Shown here: in pieces, positions 1 to 8,389 of the stretch
How positions within the stretch are numbered: position 1 is the first letter of the stretch
Layout of the letters: every line of letters begins with the position of its first letter
Source: a virus
IMG/VR virus record: IMGVR_UViG_3300046009_004738
Span: 1-42,413 of that record
Direction: 5' to 3' (one strand)
Length of the DNA stretch: 42,413 bases
The notes under the pieces: model-generated
The model's database searches: none
The model's input: the letters and a program-made list of their open reading frames with translations, nothing else
What the model was told of the DNA's origin: nothing
Translations under genes and position numbers: made by a program

Positions 1-2016
1 ATAAGCCCAACGTTCCACAGCATTAGTGCGGCTGTCTGCTGCTACCACGGTGAATAAGTCTGGGTTTTGGACATCATAGATACGCCAGTTATGTCCAGCT
101 ACACCTGTAGTTGATTGTGATTGATTATTGATTCTTGTTACGTGTATGCTACCATTTTCAAGTCCATACTCTTGTTCCATATTGCGTGCTGTTTGTAATG
201 CTACCTCTCTGCTGACATTATTCATCCTAGTATCAATACTGCGATTGCTGTTTACCAGTTGATAATTACCCGTGGCATTGCCATCAACAGTCACACCACC
301 ACCCTCACTACCACGTATGCGATCATCAAGGTCGCTATAGTAACTATCATCAGGCTTTTCATCAACCATTGGTGTCGCTACCAAGTAGATAGGATCTAGG
401 CCCCAGGACTTGGCAACATCTTTGACTGCATCATAAGCAGTATCAGCAAACACTGCCATGCCGCCCCCACGAGTATCACCACGGCGTCGGACCATCCAAT
501 AAGGACGGCTTTCATTGTCTGGCTTTTTCTTCTTGGCTTTGCGTGCTTCACGTTCTGCTTGTATGGTTTGTATGATATAGCTTCTTGTTTCTTTATCAGC
601 AGTTTGGAATTTAGCGACATAGTCTTTGAACTTGACTAGGTCATCTTGCTCGCCAGCATCATTTAGCACCTTGTATAGGCGTTTTTGATATTCTTTCTTA
701 TACATGTTTTCATCTGTGGCGATGCGTAAGGCCAGGGCCATACGTAATGCTGTATTGGTTAATTTTTCTACAGGATCATCTAGGTAGTTGCCACCTGGAC
801 TGCGGAATTCAATATAACCTTCTTTGGTGTTGATACTGGTATATTTGCTGGTATAACCTGTGTGTATGATCTTACTAGCGGCTAGGGTCAGTCCTTCTTT
901 CATCTTGTTCATCACAGCTTTGAGCTCATCGCCTTTCATCTGCTGGACTTTATTACCAATCTTCTTATACGCACCATCACAGTAATGATTGCTGAGTCGA
1001 TCAAACTGCTCTAACACATATTTGTCACCTAGGAATATGGCTAGTTTTACATAGTCTAGTTTATCTACATTATAGTCTGGAACTGAGATATTGATGTGTA
1101 GGCCAGTTGATGTGTTAGTATACCCACGGCCACGGATGAATTCTAGGACCTGTTGCATCTGTTTAAGTGCTTCGTTGATTTCCAATGCTGGACTGATGAA
1201 CTCTAGACCAGCGTCTTCACTTTCATCGGCGTCGATGCTGGAGTCGGGCTCTATGATCCACTGTCCTTTTTCTTGGGCACGCTCGCGACTAACACTATGA
1301 TAGCTGTCATCATAGCTGGCATCTATACCTGTTTCACTTTTTAATTCATCTGCTACATATTCTAAGTTCAAATAGCTGTCGTTGTCACCGTAGCTGATAT
1401 AAGGCCAATACAAGTAGTGTTCATATTTGTTATAGACATCACTCATGTAGTTCATGTCTATGTCATCACAGTATTTTTCCCAGTCACTGTCACCACTGTC
1501 ATTAAACTCATCACGCAGTTTTTCTATACCTGACATTTCAGCTTCTGCGTAGACATCACTGACTTTGCCCTCTTCTGCACGGTCAAACTCTAATTTCTGT
1601 TGGCGATCAGTATAATCTTTTTCTTCAAGGTATTCACGGATGAACTCTTTCAAATCAGTTTGTGCGGCATCAGTCCTAAAATATTCATCAAACTCAGCGT
1701 CCTGCCACTGCATGAAATCATCATAGAGATTATTACGTAAAGTATCGATAGTTCGCTCACCATTGGGATCATCACCCCCCTGGAAGAAATCTAAGATAAC
1801 TTCTATATTAATGGCACGCTCGTCATAGCCATAATCAGGTTCTGATCCGCCGTCTGATTCTGAACGCACATTATGGATCACTGACTCTAGTTCAAAGCCC
1901 ATCTTCATACCTGTGACTAAAGGACTAGCCAAGAAGTCTTGGAATGCCTTAGGCGTCATTTCCGCTTCATCTAAGATAGCTTCTACTAGGTTAATTTTGA
2001 ACTGATCGTATCTCAT
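1..2016 (-). CDS. Amidoligase-like protein, C-terminus beyond window
   Basis: The reading frame starts at the ATG at 2016 and stays open to the left edge (about 672 codons), so the C-terminus is missing. Visible motifs fit the putative amidoligase family (glutamine-synthetase-like COOH-NH2 ligase fold): GFELES near residue 40, a block reading LEFISPALE then TGLHIN near residues 260-300, and YIEFRSPGGNYL further on. These resemble the acidic metal-binding positions and the His motif of that family, whose members ligate carboxylates to amines. The N-terminus (MRYDQFKINLVE) is a weaker match to the packaging-type leader of the neighbouring genes. An ATAAATA box lies only 6 nt upstream of the ATG. 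The fold call is moderately sure; the substrate is unknown. Confidence 0.6.
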   Translation of the reverse strand, partial: MRYDQFKINLVEAILDEAEMTPKAFQDFLASPLVTGMKMGFELESVIHNVRSESDGGSEPDYGYDERAINIEVILDFFQGGDDPNGERTIDTLRNNLYDDFMQWQDAEFDEYFRTDAAQTDLKEFIREYLEEKDYTDRQQKLEFDRAEEGKVSDVYAEAEMSGIEKLRDEFNDSGDSDWEKYCDDIDMNYMSDVYNKYEHYLYWPYISYGDNDSYLNLEYVADELKSETGIDASYDDSYHSVSRERAQEKGQWIIEPDSSIDADESEDAGLEFISPALEINEALKQMQQVLEFIRGRGYTNTSTGLHINISVPDYNVDKLDYVKLAIFLGDKYVLEQFDRLSNHYCDGAYKKIGNKVQQMKGDELKAVMNKMKEGLTLAASKIIHTGYTSKYTSINTKEGYIEFRSPGGNYLDDPVEKLTNTALRMALALRIATDENMYKKEYQKRLYKVLNDAGEQDDLVKFKDYVAKFQTADKETRSYIIQTIQAEREARKAKKKKPDNESRPYWMVRRRGDTRGGGMAVFADTAYDAVKDVAKSWGLDPIYLVATPMVDEKPDDSYYSDLDDRIRGSEGGGVTVDGNATGNYQLVNSNRSIDTRMNNVSREVALQTARNMEQEYGLENGSIHVTRINNQSQSTTGVAGHNWRIYDVQNPDLFTVVAADSRTNAVERWAY

Positions 2017-2022
2017 ATCGTG

Positions 2023-2029
2023 TATTTAT
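2023..2029 (-). promoter_or_regulatory. Late-promoter-like ATAAATA box, 6 nt before ATG
   Basis: The minus strand reads AATAAATACACGATATG, with ATAAATA ending 6 nt before the start of the amidoligase-like gene. The box matches the T4/cyanophage late promoter core. In T4 the box sits at about -13 to -6, which would place the transcript start at or next to the ATG and leave almost no leader. Confidence 0.5.
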
Positions 2030-2601
2030 TTGACACCTATCTTGAGGAATCTATTGTAGCTGTCATCATAACCCTTGAGCCGGATTTTATCTACAACATA
2101 GGTTTCTTCTAAGGCATACTCTGCGTGGAACGTGTCTAGATCCTGTGTGGTATTAGTGGCGTTATCGGGCTGACCGTCACGTCCCTCTAAGGCCACTACT
2201 GCACCCGGTGGTATATGTTCAAACCATCCCGTATTTTCTATATCATTGCAACTGGTATTGATCACCAAGATGCGATCACCTTTGAAGTCTGTGGTGTTGC
2301 AGTCCTGTGTCACGGGGATGATTCGATCATTGATGCCTAATCGCTTAACCATCTGCTGGACCCATTCTGTGTTTTTTGCTGCGACGTCTATCAAGTATGC
2401 GGTACGGAATCGTATGTGTTTATCTAACAAATAAGGACCCATGCTACCATACCAACTGCCCAAGACATACACAGTGTCAAATTCATCCATGCCCAAACGC
2501 TTTAATTCTGTCAGCAACCATAGCTTGCCAAGGTTGAGATCTTTGGTGCGGCTACCTGCAGGGGTATCTGGACTGTTTTCAAATAGTTCTAATGTTAGCA
2601 T
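2026..2601 (-). CDS. SAM-dependent methyltransferase-like protein
   Basis: This is a 191-residue protein with a Rossmann-like pattern: a beta strand and glycine turn VYVLGSWYGSMG near residues 44-55, an acidic strand end AYLIDVA near 70, and a later strand VINTSCNDIE followed by PPGAVVALEGRD. The order fits class I SAM methyltransferases, and related sequences occur in phages. The start MLTLELFENS resembles the leader of T4 Alt (MELITELFDED), suggesting possible head targeting. It ends 9 bp before the amidoligase-like gene. The Shine-Dalgarno sequence is weak (AAAGAAA). The target of methylation cannot be read from the sequence. Confidence 0.55.
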   Translation of the reverse strand: MLTLELFENSPDTPAGSRTKDLNLGKLWLLTELKRLGMDEFDTVYVLGSWYGSMGPYLLDKHIRFRTAYLIDVAAKNTEWVQQMVKRLGINDRIIPVTQDCNTTDFKGDRILVINTSCNDIENTGWFEHIPPGAVVALEGRDGQPDNATNTTQDLDTFHAEYALEETYVVDKIRLKGYDDSYNRFLKIGVK

Positions 2602-2671
2602 AATTTTTCTTTGCTCACTCTAGGCATCCCTCCAAGGCAGCAGCCGCCTCATAACACCAAACGGTCCTGGG

Positions 2672-2938
2672 TTATGTATATTTCTTTAGTGTGTTCAATG
2701 TATCATTTGCAGAATTTATTAAATCTTCAACATTGTGATCATCACCAGATATTAAACGATTATTACCAAACCAACTATACCAGAGATTTAGATCTTCTTT
2801 CCACCAATCATAAAATGTTTGAATATCATTGACCTCCGGATGTTTTTTAATAGCATTATTATAAGCAATATCAATCTTCTGATTTAAAGTTTGAAGTATT
2901 TCTTGCGCATTTTCGATGATAAAGTCTTTCGCTCTCAT
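2672..2938 (-). CDS. Small protein with capsid-targeting-like N-terminus
   Basis: The ATG at 2938 gives MRAKDFIIENAQEI and lies 1 nt after the stop codon of the upstream gene. A longer version from 2992 would overlap that gene and lose the shared leader, so 2938 is preferred. The product is 88 residues, mostly helical by composition, with Trp-rich stretches (YDWWKED, LWYSWFG). The MRAKDFIxE leader matches the repeated N-terminus of this region and resembles T4 internal-protein leaders. I do not recognise the rest. Confidence 0.7.
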   Translation of the reverse strand: MRAKDFIIENAQEILQTLNQKIDIAYNNAIKKHPEVNDIQTFYDWWKEDLNLWYSWFGNNRLISGDDHNVEDLINSANDTLNTLKKYT

Positions 2939-2939
2939 A

Positions 2940-4241
2940 TTATTGTGCCTTCTTAGGTGGAGTATAGAACTTGGCAGTCCACTTGTCGCCATCTTTCTGC
3001 ATCATTATTCGTTTGTAGATCCATTCTTCTAATCCACCGTCACCATCTCTGCTACGTAGGAATGCGTCACGGACATTCATCGCTGGAATCTTTTCAAGAT
3101 CACCTAAGGTAATTAACTCACCTTCTTCTTTATAAGCATCTTCTGCTGTGCGACGTGCCTGGACAGGACTGACTTCTACAGCTTCTTTAGCTGCAAGGTA
3201 CCAATCATTAGCATCATAGTTCCAACCAAGATAATCAACATCGGCTTCTGAGACTTTATCCCAGTCGATCTGTCCTTCTTCTTCATGGCCTTCTGGATAT
3301 ACATAACCTTCTTTGCGTAGCCAATCATACCAGTAGTCGTCATTGTGTTCCCAATCATTGATCATTTCCCAAACATGCTCCATGGCTATCTCGCCAATCT
3401 GCATCAAAGGTTCTTTCAAATCTTCATCACGGGCGAACATGACCCAGTCACGTAAAGCAGGTACATTCTCTTGGAACCATGGTACTAAATCGCCAAAGCG
3501 TTGTTCTAATAGTAAGACTATATCATCTACAGCATAGTCATTTTCGTCCATGAACTGTTCGCTTTCAAAGTGCAGTTGATATTTCTCACCGTCATATTTA
3601 GGTTGTTTAGGCAACAAGATATACAATGGACCTTCTTTGCTGTAATGACCAAAATAATTGGTGCTGGTTCTGCTGGCTGTGCACCAACGTGTGCCTTGCC
3701 CGTAATAGCAAGCGGCATTCTGATCTTCAGGGACGACTATACGCACAGCATCGTTTTCAAATACTGTCTTAGCAGTGCCTTTGTCTGCTTGCTGTTTCTC
3801 TTCTGGATCCGGATATTCTTCTACTACACCAACGAAGTCTGCTAGGTCACTGTAACGCATGATATCGTTACGTGGTGCTGGTATTTTCTTTTTAAGTTTT
3901 AATAGGTGGAATTTTTCCAGTGCTGGTTTGACTTTGCTTTCTAAGTCTTCGATACGAGCACCCCACCCACCTTGGGCATACATCTTGGCAAGGAACACTG
4001 TGTATTCTTTGTTTTTAGTTGGATCTGCACCTTCGATAGCCTGCATGATTGAGATCAGGATATTGGTTTTAGTATTTGGATCTAAGTTAAAATCTTTGAA
4101 CTCTTTGCGATCGTTTAATAAAGAATAGATGTTATAAATCTCTGGACTAGGATCTTTTACCGCAGTCTGCAAGATCTTATCACCAAAGCGTTGTGCTGTG
4201 GCCTGTTGATTGTATTCAAAGATGAATTGGCGTGCTCTCAT
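2940..4241 (-). CDS. Conserved phage protein with GTRWCTAS motif and packaging-like leader
   Basis: This 433-residue protein begins MRARQFIFE, one of the capsid-targeting-like leaders. Its most distinctive part is the segment around residues 178-230: YYGQGTRWCTAS (W186, C187), then GPLYILLPKQP and YQLHFES. The invariant-looking W-C pair and following beta strands suggest an enzymatic or binding domain that I have seen in large phages but cannot name. The second half is acidic and Trp/Tyr-rich (EHNDDYWYDWL), possibly a helical repeat. It overlaps the stop of the upstream 609-residue gene by 4 nt (ATGA). If it is packaged in the head it could be an ejected effector; that is inference. Confidence 0.75.
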   Translation of the reverse strand: MRARQFIFEYNQQATAQRFGDKILQTAVKDPSPEIYNIYSLLNDRKEFKDFNLDPNTKTNILISIMQAIEGADPTKNKEYTVFLAKMYAQGGWGARIEDLESKVKPALEKFHLLKLKKKIPAPRNDIMRYSDLADFVGVVEEYPDPEEKQQADKGTAKTVFENDAVRIVVPEDQNAACYYGQGTRWCTASRTSTNYFGHYSKEGPLYILLPKQPKYDGEKYQLHFESEQFMDENDYAVDDIVLLLEQRFGDLVPWFQENVPALRDWVMFARDEDLKEPLMQIGEIAMEHVWEMINDWEHNDDYWYDWLRKEGYVYPEGHEEEGQIDWDKVSEADVDYLGWNYDANDWYLAAKEAVEVSPVQARRTAEDAYKEEGELITLGDLEKIPAMNVRDAFLRSRDGDGGLEEWIYKRIMMQKDGDKWTAKFYTPPKKAQ

Positions 4242-6067
4242 TTTCTAAACACACTATAAACGATAGGATAGTCATGCTCGCCAACTATACCAAAATTAAT
4301 GGGATCTTTATCACCCATGCGACGCTTAAAGTCACCCCATACATCATTGAATACTGCTTCTGGATCCTCCTGATATTCTTCAGAATCTTGGCATTGATCT
4401 GTAAATCCTTCATAGTGGACGATGTAATCACCTACTAGATCATAACCAACATCATCAGGAGTTAATCCATCTAGGAATTCTTCTACTTCAGGATCTAACT
4501 GTGCTTGGCTTTCGTACATGCTTTCGCCACCGCCATCTCCACCACCTCCGGCATCACCACCACCGCTGTCAGAGTGATCGTGGTAGCCACCACCCCAGTA
4601 GTAGCCATAATATCCGCCCGCAGGACGTCTACGTTTTGATCGTTTCTTTTTCTTTTTAGCTTTCTTACGTTCGTTTACACTAGGATCTGTCAATGGTGGT
4701 AATTGATCTTTTACTATAGGTGCAACGCAGTTTTTATTAGGCATCTTGCTGATATTTTTAAAAAGTTTAGCCGCTTCACCAACTGCTTCTATATGCATAC
4801 CAGCACGTTCAAAATTTTGTACGTTGGTAATTCCTCTCATGATGGTTATAGCGTTTTGTGTTTGATTAGGGTGTGATTGTGTAGTTTCTGGATTACAGTA
4901 ATTTGCCTGTGCTGGACTACCACTAAGTGCTGCGATCAATGCTGTCATAACGGCGTTCTGTTTGACACCTTCATCTAAACTTAATTCTTGATCTATCGCT
5001 TGGTTCCCGGCCTTGAACAATCGATCTAGATAACCTTTGTTGCGTATGATCTTGAATGCTAGATTCTCTGTTGAGAATTCACCCTCAGCATCAAGTCCTG
5101 CTTGGCGCATGTTCTTGATCTTATCTTGTAATTTCTGTATTTGTTCTGCGTCATTGCTCTTGCGTGCTCGATTGATCTGTGTCATTAGATCACGTGCCTT
5201 GGCATTAACAGCACGATCATTGATCTCAGGTTCCTTGTATTTGGGTGTTCGTAACCATTCACTATCTAAGACACTGTAAGTGCCCTCGCTGACATTTACA
5301 GCATCTACGTCTTCTATGTATAGTTCTACTTCATGTCCTTTGATGGTGATGTCATGTTCATCATTCCAGATCTTTTTCTTGGCCATATAGAAAGCTTCAG
5401 TGATGTCGCAGTCTAAGGCAGTGAAATCAGTGACGATGTGTAGATCAAAATCACTATAGACAGTATAGTTATAGTTGACTAGGCTGCCACGCAGTATCAC
5501 ATCAGATAATTTGAAGTTAGGTATATCTAGATATTCGACGAATCTCTTGGCTATGGCTAATAATTTGTAGCGTACATCTGTACGTAGTTTCGTACCTTCC
5601 CATACATTAGGATTTAATTTCTTGTGATAGGCTATGTTGCCAGGCACTAGATTAGCTGATTCATCTACTGGTTTATCATCACGTAATGGACCACCAACCA
5701 CCCAAGCATCACAGGTGCGTTTAGCCGCACATTTGAATTTAAGGAAACGGCAGTAACCAAGATCACCAGCATCAATTACATCCATTGGATCATCACCAGC
5801 TTCACTGCCTATGCCTTTCTTGATGCAGTTGATAGCATGACGTGTAAGATCAAACGCCGCACAGTTACCACATAGGCTTTTTTTAGCTTCATCGATACCG
5901 TCCAACTGCCACATGTCCATCTTCTTGGCCCAGAATTTGATGTTGGGCTCATTGGGATTCAAAGGGCCATAACCATACTCATTGATAGCCTTTTGCCTAT
6001 TCTTTAAATTTAGTCCTATGTCCTGTGTAGCAGGTGGACATTTTTTTGTGAATTCGGTTGATTTCAT
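4238..6067 (-). CDS. Multidomain protein with polymerase-beta-type nucleotidyltransferase motif
   Basis: This 609-residue protein starts MKSTEFTKK, a variant of the shared leader. Residues 66-119 carry six cysteines (C66, C69, C81, C106, C113, C119), suggesting a metal-binding or disulfide module. Residues 194-208 read GSLVNYNYTVYSDFDL, matching the GS...DxD signature of polymerase-beta-type nucleotidyltransferases; D206 and D208 would bind metal, with VELYIED a candidate for the third acidic position. Later parts include a Lys/Arg tract (near 472-486), a Gly/Ser/Asp-rich linker and an acidic C-terminus. Candidate prohead-protease-like sites (INE-Y, LDE-G) are present. It could be an internal head protein with an enzymatic domain. 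Confidence 0.7.
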   Translation of the reverse strand: MKSTEFTKKCPPATQDIGLNLKNRQKAINEYGYGPLNPNEPNIKFWAKKMDMWQLDGIDEAKKSLCGNCAAFDLTRHAINCIKKGIGSEAGDDPMDVIDAGDLGYCRFLKFKCAAKRTCDAWVVGGPLRDDKPVDESANLVPGNIAYHKKLNPNVWEGTKLRTDVRYKLLAIAKRFVEYLDIPNFKLSDVILRGSLVNYNYTVYSDFDLHIVTDFTALDCDITEAFYMAKKKIWNDEHDITIKGHEVELYIEDVDAVNVSEGTYSVLDSEWLRTPKYKEPEINDRAVNAKARDLMTQINRARKSNDAEQIQKLQDKIKNMRQAGLDAEGEFSTENLAFKIIRNKGYLDRLFKAGNQAIDQELSLDEGVKQNAVMTALIAALSGSPAQANYCNPETTQSHPNQTQNAITIMRGITNVQNFERAGMHIEAVGEAAKLFKNISKMPNKNCVAPIVKDQLPPLTDPSVNERKKAKKKKKRSKRRRPAGGYYGYYWGGGYHDHSDSGGGDAGGGGDGGGESMYESQAQLDPEVEEFLDGLTPDDVGYDLVGDYIVHYEGFTDQCQDSEEYQEDPEAVFNDVWGDFKRRMGDKDPINFGIVGEHDYPIVYSVFRK

Positions 6068-6798
6068 TTTATCTTATTACTCACGTTTATGGCTTTACCT
6101 TTACGTTCAGGATTAGTATCTTTACTACGTTTACGACGAACTGCGGCAGCGATGGCTTTCTTGCCACCTTTGGATCGGAGTGCCGCGGCTTTGCTTTTGC
6201 TTAGACATTTAGGTTTGCCTTCACCAGGCTTGCGGTCTCCACATTTGCCTATGCGCTCACCTTTGGTATTATATCTGTCCCAACCTCCACCACCAGCACC
6301 ACCTTGTTTGCCTTTGCCAAACCAGTCGCGTAGATTTTCGTTTACTGTATTAGTTGGATGTCCTTGAGATTTGCCATCTAGTGTGTCAGCGGCATCGTCT
6401 GCACGCAAAGCGAATTCAAAATCTAGTATGGTTAGGCCATTGACATCATTAGTAGTTATTTGCAGTTTAACTTCTGCATTGTCCTGTGTGATTACTGCAT
6501 TGTGATCCATAGCTTCACTAAATTCGTTTACCATGTCAATGAACTGTTCAGCAGTATCATCGTCAACAAATGTATAGGTCTTTTCTAAGATATGATGATC
6601 TAACATGGTCCAGCTAGCGATATATTTGTGATGTAAGTCATCTAACTCGCTATCTTCGGGTTTAAACAATTCTGTGGGATCGCGGCGTGACTCTTCAACA
6701 GGCACGCAGTTAGGAACCATGCGGCCACCTTTTTTCTTGCCACCTACCTGCTTGTAGCCTTTCCAACAGCGTTCTGATAATAGTTCTGCTATTTTCAT
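6064..6798 (-). CDS. Chimeric protein with pterin-carbinolamine-dehydratase-like domain
   Basis: The 244-residue protein has three parts. Residues 1-33 hold a leader (MKIAELLSE) and the phage motif CWKGYKQVGGKKKGGRMVPNC (broken here only by its cysteine ends, C11 and C31). Residues 60-137 follow the pattern of pterin-4a-carbinolamine dehydratase (YTFVDDDTAEQFIDMV, then LQITTNDVNGLTILDFEFA). Residues 172-244 form a basic tail of a common phage type (YNTKGERIGKCG...GKPKCLSKSKA). In the middle domain H99 is kept, the next position is Asn100 and the usual Thr-His/Trp site is Thr-Asn117, so catalysis is doubtful. It is coupled to both neighbours by 4-nt overlaps. It may be a packaged DNA-binding protein. 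Confidence 0.65.
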   Translation of the reverse strand: MKIAELLSERCWKGYKQVGGKKKGGRMVPNCVPVEESRRDPTELFKPEDSELDDLHHKYIASWTMLDHHILEKTYTFVDDDTAEQFIDMVNEFSEAMDHNAVITQDNAEVKLQITTNDVNGLTILDFEFALRADDAADTLDGKSQGHPTNTVNENLRDWFGKGKQGGAGGGGWDRYNTKGERIGKCGDRKPGEGKPKCLSKSKAAALRSKGGKKAIAAAVRRKRSKDTNPERKGKAINVSNKIK

Positions 6799-6950
6799 TT
6801 TTTACTCTTGTTGCCCCAATTCTTAGCACCTACTTTGCGACATCTAACCAATGCTCCACTGGCATAAGCACTGGGCCAAACTTTATAGCGGCTCTTTACT
6901 TTATGATAGCAGGCATCTTGTTTTTCACTGATAAATTCTTTAGCTCTCAT
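6795..6950 (-). CDS. Small basic protein with capsid-targeting-like leader
   Basis: The ATG at 6950 overlaps the stop of the upstream gene as TAATG and gives MRAKEFISEKQDACYHKVK. The longer frame from 6983 would run into the upstream gene. The 51-residue product has the recurrent phage motif CYHKVKSRYKVWPSAYASG followed by ALVRCRK and a Lys/Asn-rich end. This motif recurs in T4-like aquatic phages, either alone or inside larger virion proteins. If the leader is cleaved after FISE, a peptide of about 42 basic residues remains, comparable in size to small internal head peptides. The function is unknown. Confidence 0.75.
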   Translation of the reverse strand: MRAKEFISEKQDACYHKVKSRYKVWPSAYASGALVRCRKVGAKNWGNKSKK

Positions 6951-7690
6951 TATATGCTCCTGTTTTTCCAAGCACGGAACCAAGCACCTGTACCTGGCAA
7001 AGGCCTGCTTTCTGGTAATACTAGATTGTCACGGCTGAAATTTTCTTTGGCATCTGCTACCAGTTGTTCAAAGTCTGGTCGATCCTTGATGGCTTTGATG
7101 ATAGTTTCTACTGTACTTAATTCTTTTGGTGCGTGTCCTTGTCCTAATAGACGAACTGCTATCTCTTTAGGATCTGCTGTGATGACTTCATCTGTGCCGC
7201 GATCAACCAATCCAAACTTTGGACTCCATTTCATGTTTTGTGCTTTGGCGATACTGGCCAATAATATAGCACGATGCACGCCTTTGAATTGTGATCCTTC
7301 ACTACCACCCATCAGGGCAAACTGTTGTAGGGTAGGATTATCGCTGAACATAAAGTCTGTTTGTACGTAGCCGTTACTAGGATCACCTAAGATGGGAGTT
7401 TTTAAGTGTACAGCATCACCTGATTTCTTGATATCCTCGGCTTTGATGCCACGTTTTAATAGCTGTTTGATCAAGACGTCTTTTGAAATCTTGGTGCTGT
7501 CAACTCCAAGATCCAGATCACCGCTGGTAGCAGCACGTCCAGTTGATCCTAGCATGTTGTCTTGAAGACCAAGTCCAGTCAGCTGTTCTAACCATTGAAC
7601 TGTTGCTACTACATTTTCTCGTGCGATGCGCTCAGTGGCAGGAGCCCCTTTGGGGTCTTTGAATACGTTGCCACCTTCAAATATTTTCAT
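6950..7690 (-). CDS. Nucleotidyltransferase-like protein (polymerase-beta fold)
   Basis: The 246-residue protein has LGSTGRAATSGDLDLGVD at residues 47-64. This is the GS-x10-DxD signature of polymerase-beta-type nucleotidyltransferases, with D58 and D60 as metal ligands, and QTDFMF with D112 is the likely third carboxylate. All three catalytic acids therefore seem present. The family transfers NMP groups to RNA, proteins or small molecules; this member's substrate cannot be inferred. The N-terminus MKIFEGGNVF is short of the full leader but keeps the F-E pattern. It overlaps its upstream neighbour by 1 nt and sits between leader-bearing genes, so co-packaging is possible. Confidence 0.65.
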   Translation of the reverse strand: MKIFEGGNVFKDPKGAPATERIARENVVATVQWLEQLTGLGLQDNMLGSTGRAATSGDLDLGVDSTKISKDVLIKQLLKRGIKAEDIKKSGDAVHLKTPILGDPSNGYVQTDFMFSDNPTLQQFALMGGSEGSQFKGVHRAILLASIAKAQNMKWSPKFGLVDRGTDEVITADPKEIAVRLLGQGHAPKELSTVETIIKAIKDRPDFEQLVADAKENFSRDNLVLPESRPLPGTGAWFRAWKNRSI

Positions 7691-8388
7691 TACAACGATC
7701 CTTGTGCTTTTAATATGTTATCTACTTCTGCGTTACCTGTGGCTGTTAATTTCTGTCCTCTGGAATTCTGTTGAAGGTATGCAGCAACATCTCTTGGGTT
7801 AAGCCTTTTCGCAGCATTTGCGGCTGTGCCAGCTTCTGGATGTGGTGTAGCGTCCCAAGGAGTCGTGTTTTTTCTCACGTGATCGACCCATCCTTGTTGT
7901 TGCGGTATTTGTGATTTCAAGATTTGGTCGACTTGGGTTTTAAGTTGCGGATCTACTTGTTCAGGTCGAATGATACCAGCAAATACATTAAAGGCCTGTT
8001 TGGCAGGAGCTTCTGCTTGTTCTTGGTTTGCTACATCTGCCGCGAATCCAGCTGATGTTCCAGCCTTGCTCAGCGCATCAGGAGTTGAGCTTAGTGCTGA
8101 ATTAACTCCCTGGCTCATACCATAGGCAAATCTGCTGCCAAACTTGCCCAAAGGATTTTTAGCTAAAGAACTCAGGCCCTGGCCAATTTTTCCTATTCCT
8201 GTGCCCAGCGCACTTTGATTATAAGGTGTTGTGGGCTTTGCTGGAGTAGCTGCTATAGTTTGATCAATACCAGCAGGACCTGATGGTCGTCCTGTCTGTG
8301 CTATGACCTTGTCAATGGGTCTTGTGGCCACAGGAGCAACTGGTGCTATAGGTGCAATAGTTTCTCGTGTAAATTCTTTAGCTCTCAT
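7690..8388 (-). CDS. Low-complexity protein with capsid-targeting-like leader
   Basis: The 232-residue product opens MRAKEFTRETIAPIAPVAPVA. After the leader come Ala/Pro-rich and Ala/Gly/Ser-rich segments, then a more ordered C-terminal half (VDPQLKTQVDQILKSQIPQQ, LNPRDVAAYLQQ). No catalytic motif is visible. Its start lies 1 nt after the stop of the upstream HAD gene and its stop overlaps the next start. The flexible middle looks like a linker or head-core filler. I do not recognise a family. Confidence 0.7.
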   Translation of the reverse strand: MRAKEFTRETIAPIAPVAPVATRPIDKVIAQTGRPSGPAGIDQTIAATPAKPTTPYNQSALGTGIGKIGQGLSSLAKNPLGKFGSRFAYGMSQGVNSALSSTPDALSKAGTSAGFAADVANQEQAEAPAKQAFNVFAGIIRPEQVDPQLKTQVDQILKSQIPQQQGWVDHVRKNTTPWDATPHPEAGTAANAAKRLNPRDVAAYLQQNSRGQKLTATGNAEVDNILKAQGSL

Positions 8389-8389
8389 A

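Noticed and set aside
396-620. 74-residue minus-strand frame at the left edge
   Set aside because: It lies inside the long open frame of the amidoligase-like gene in another phase and shows no family pattern.
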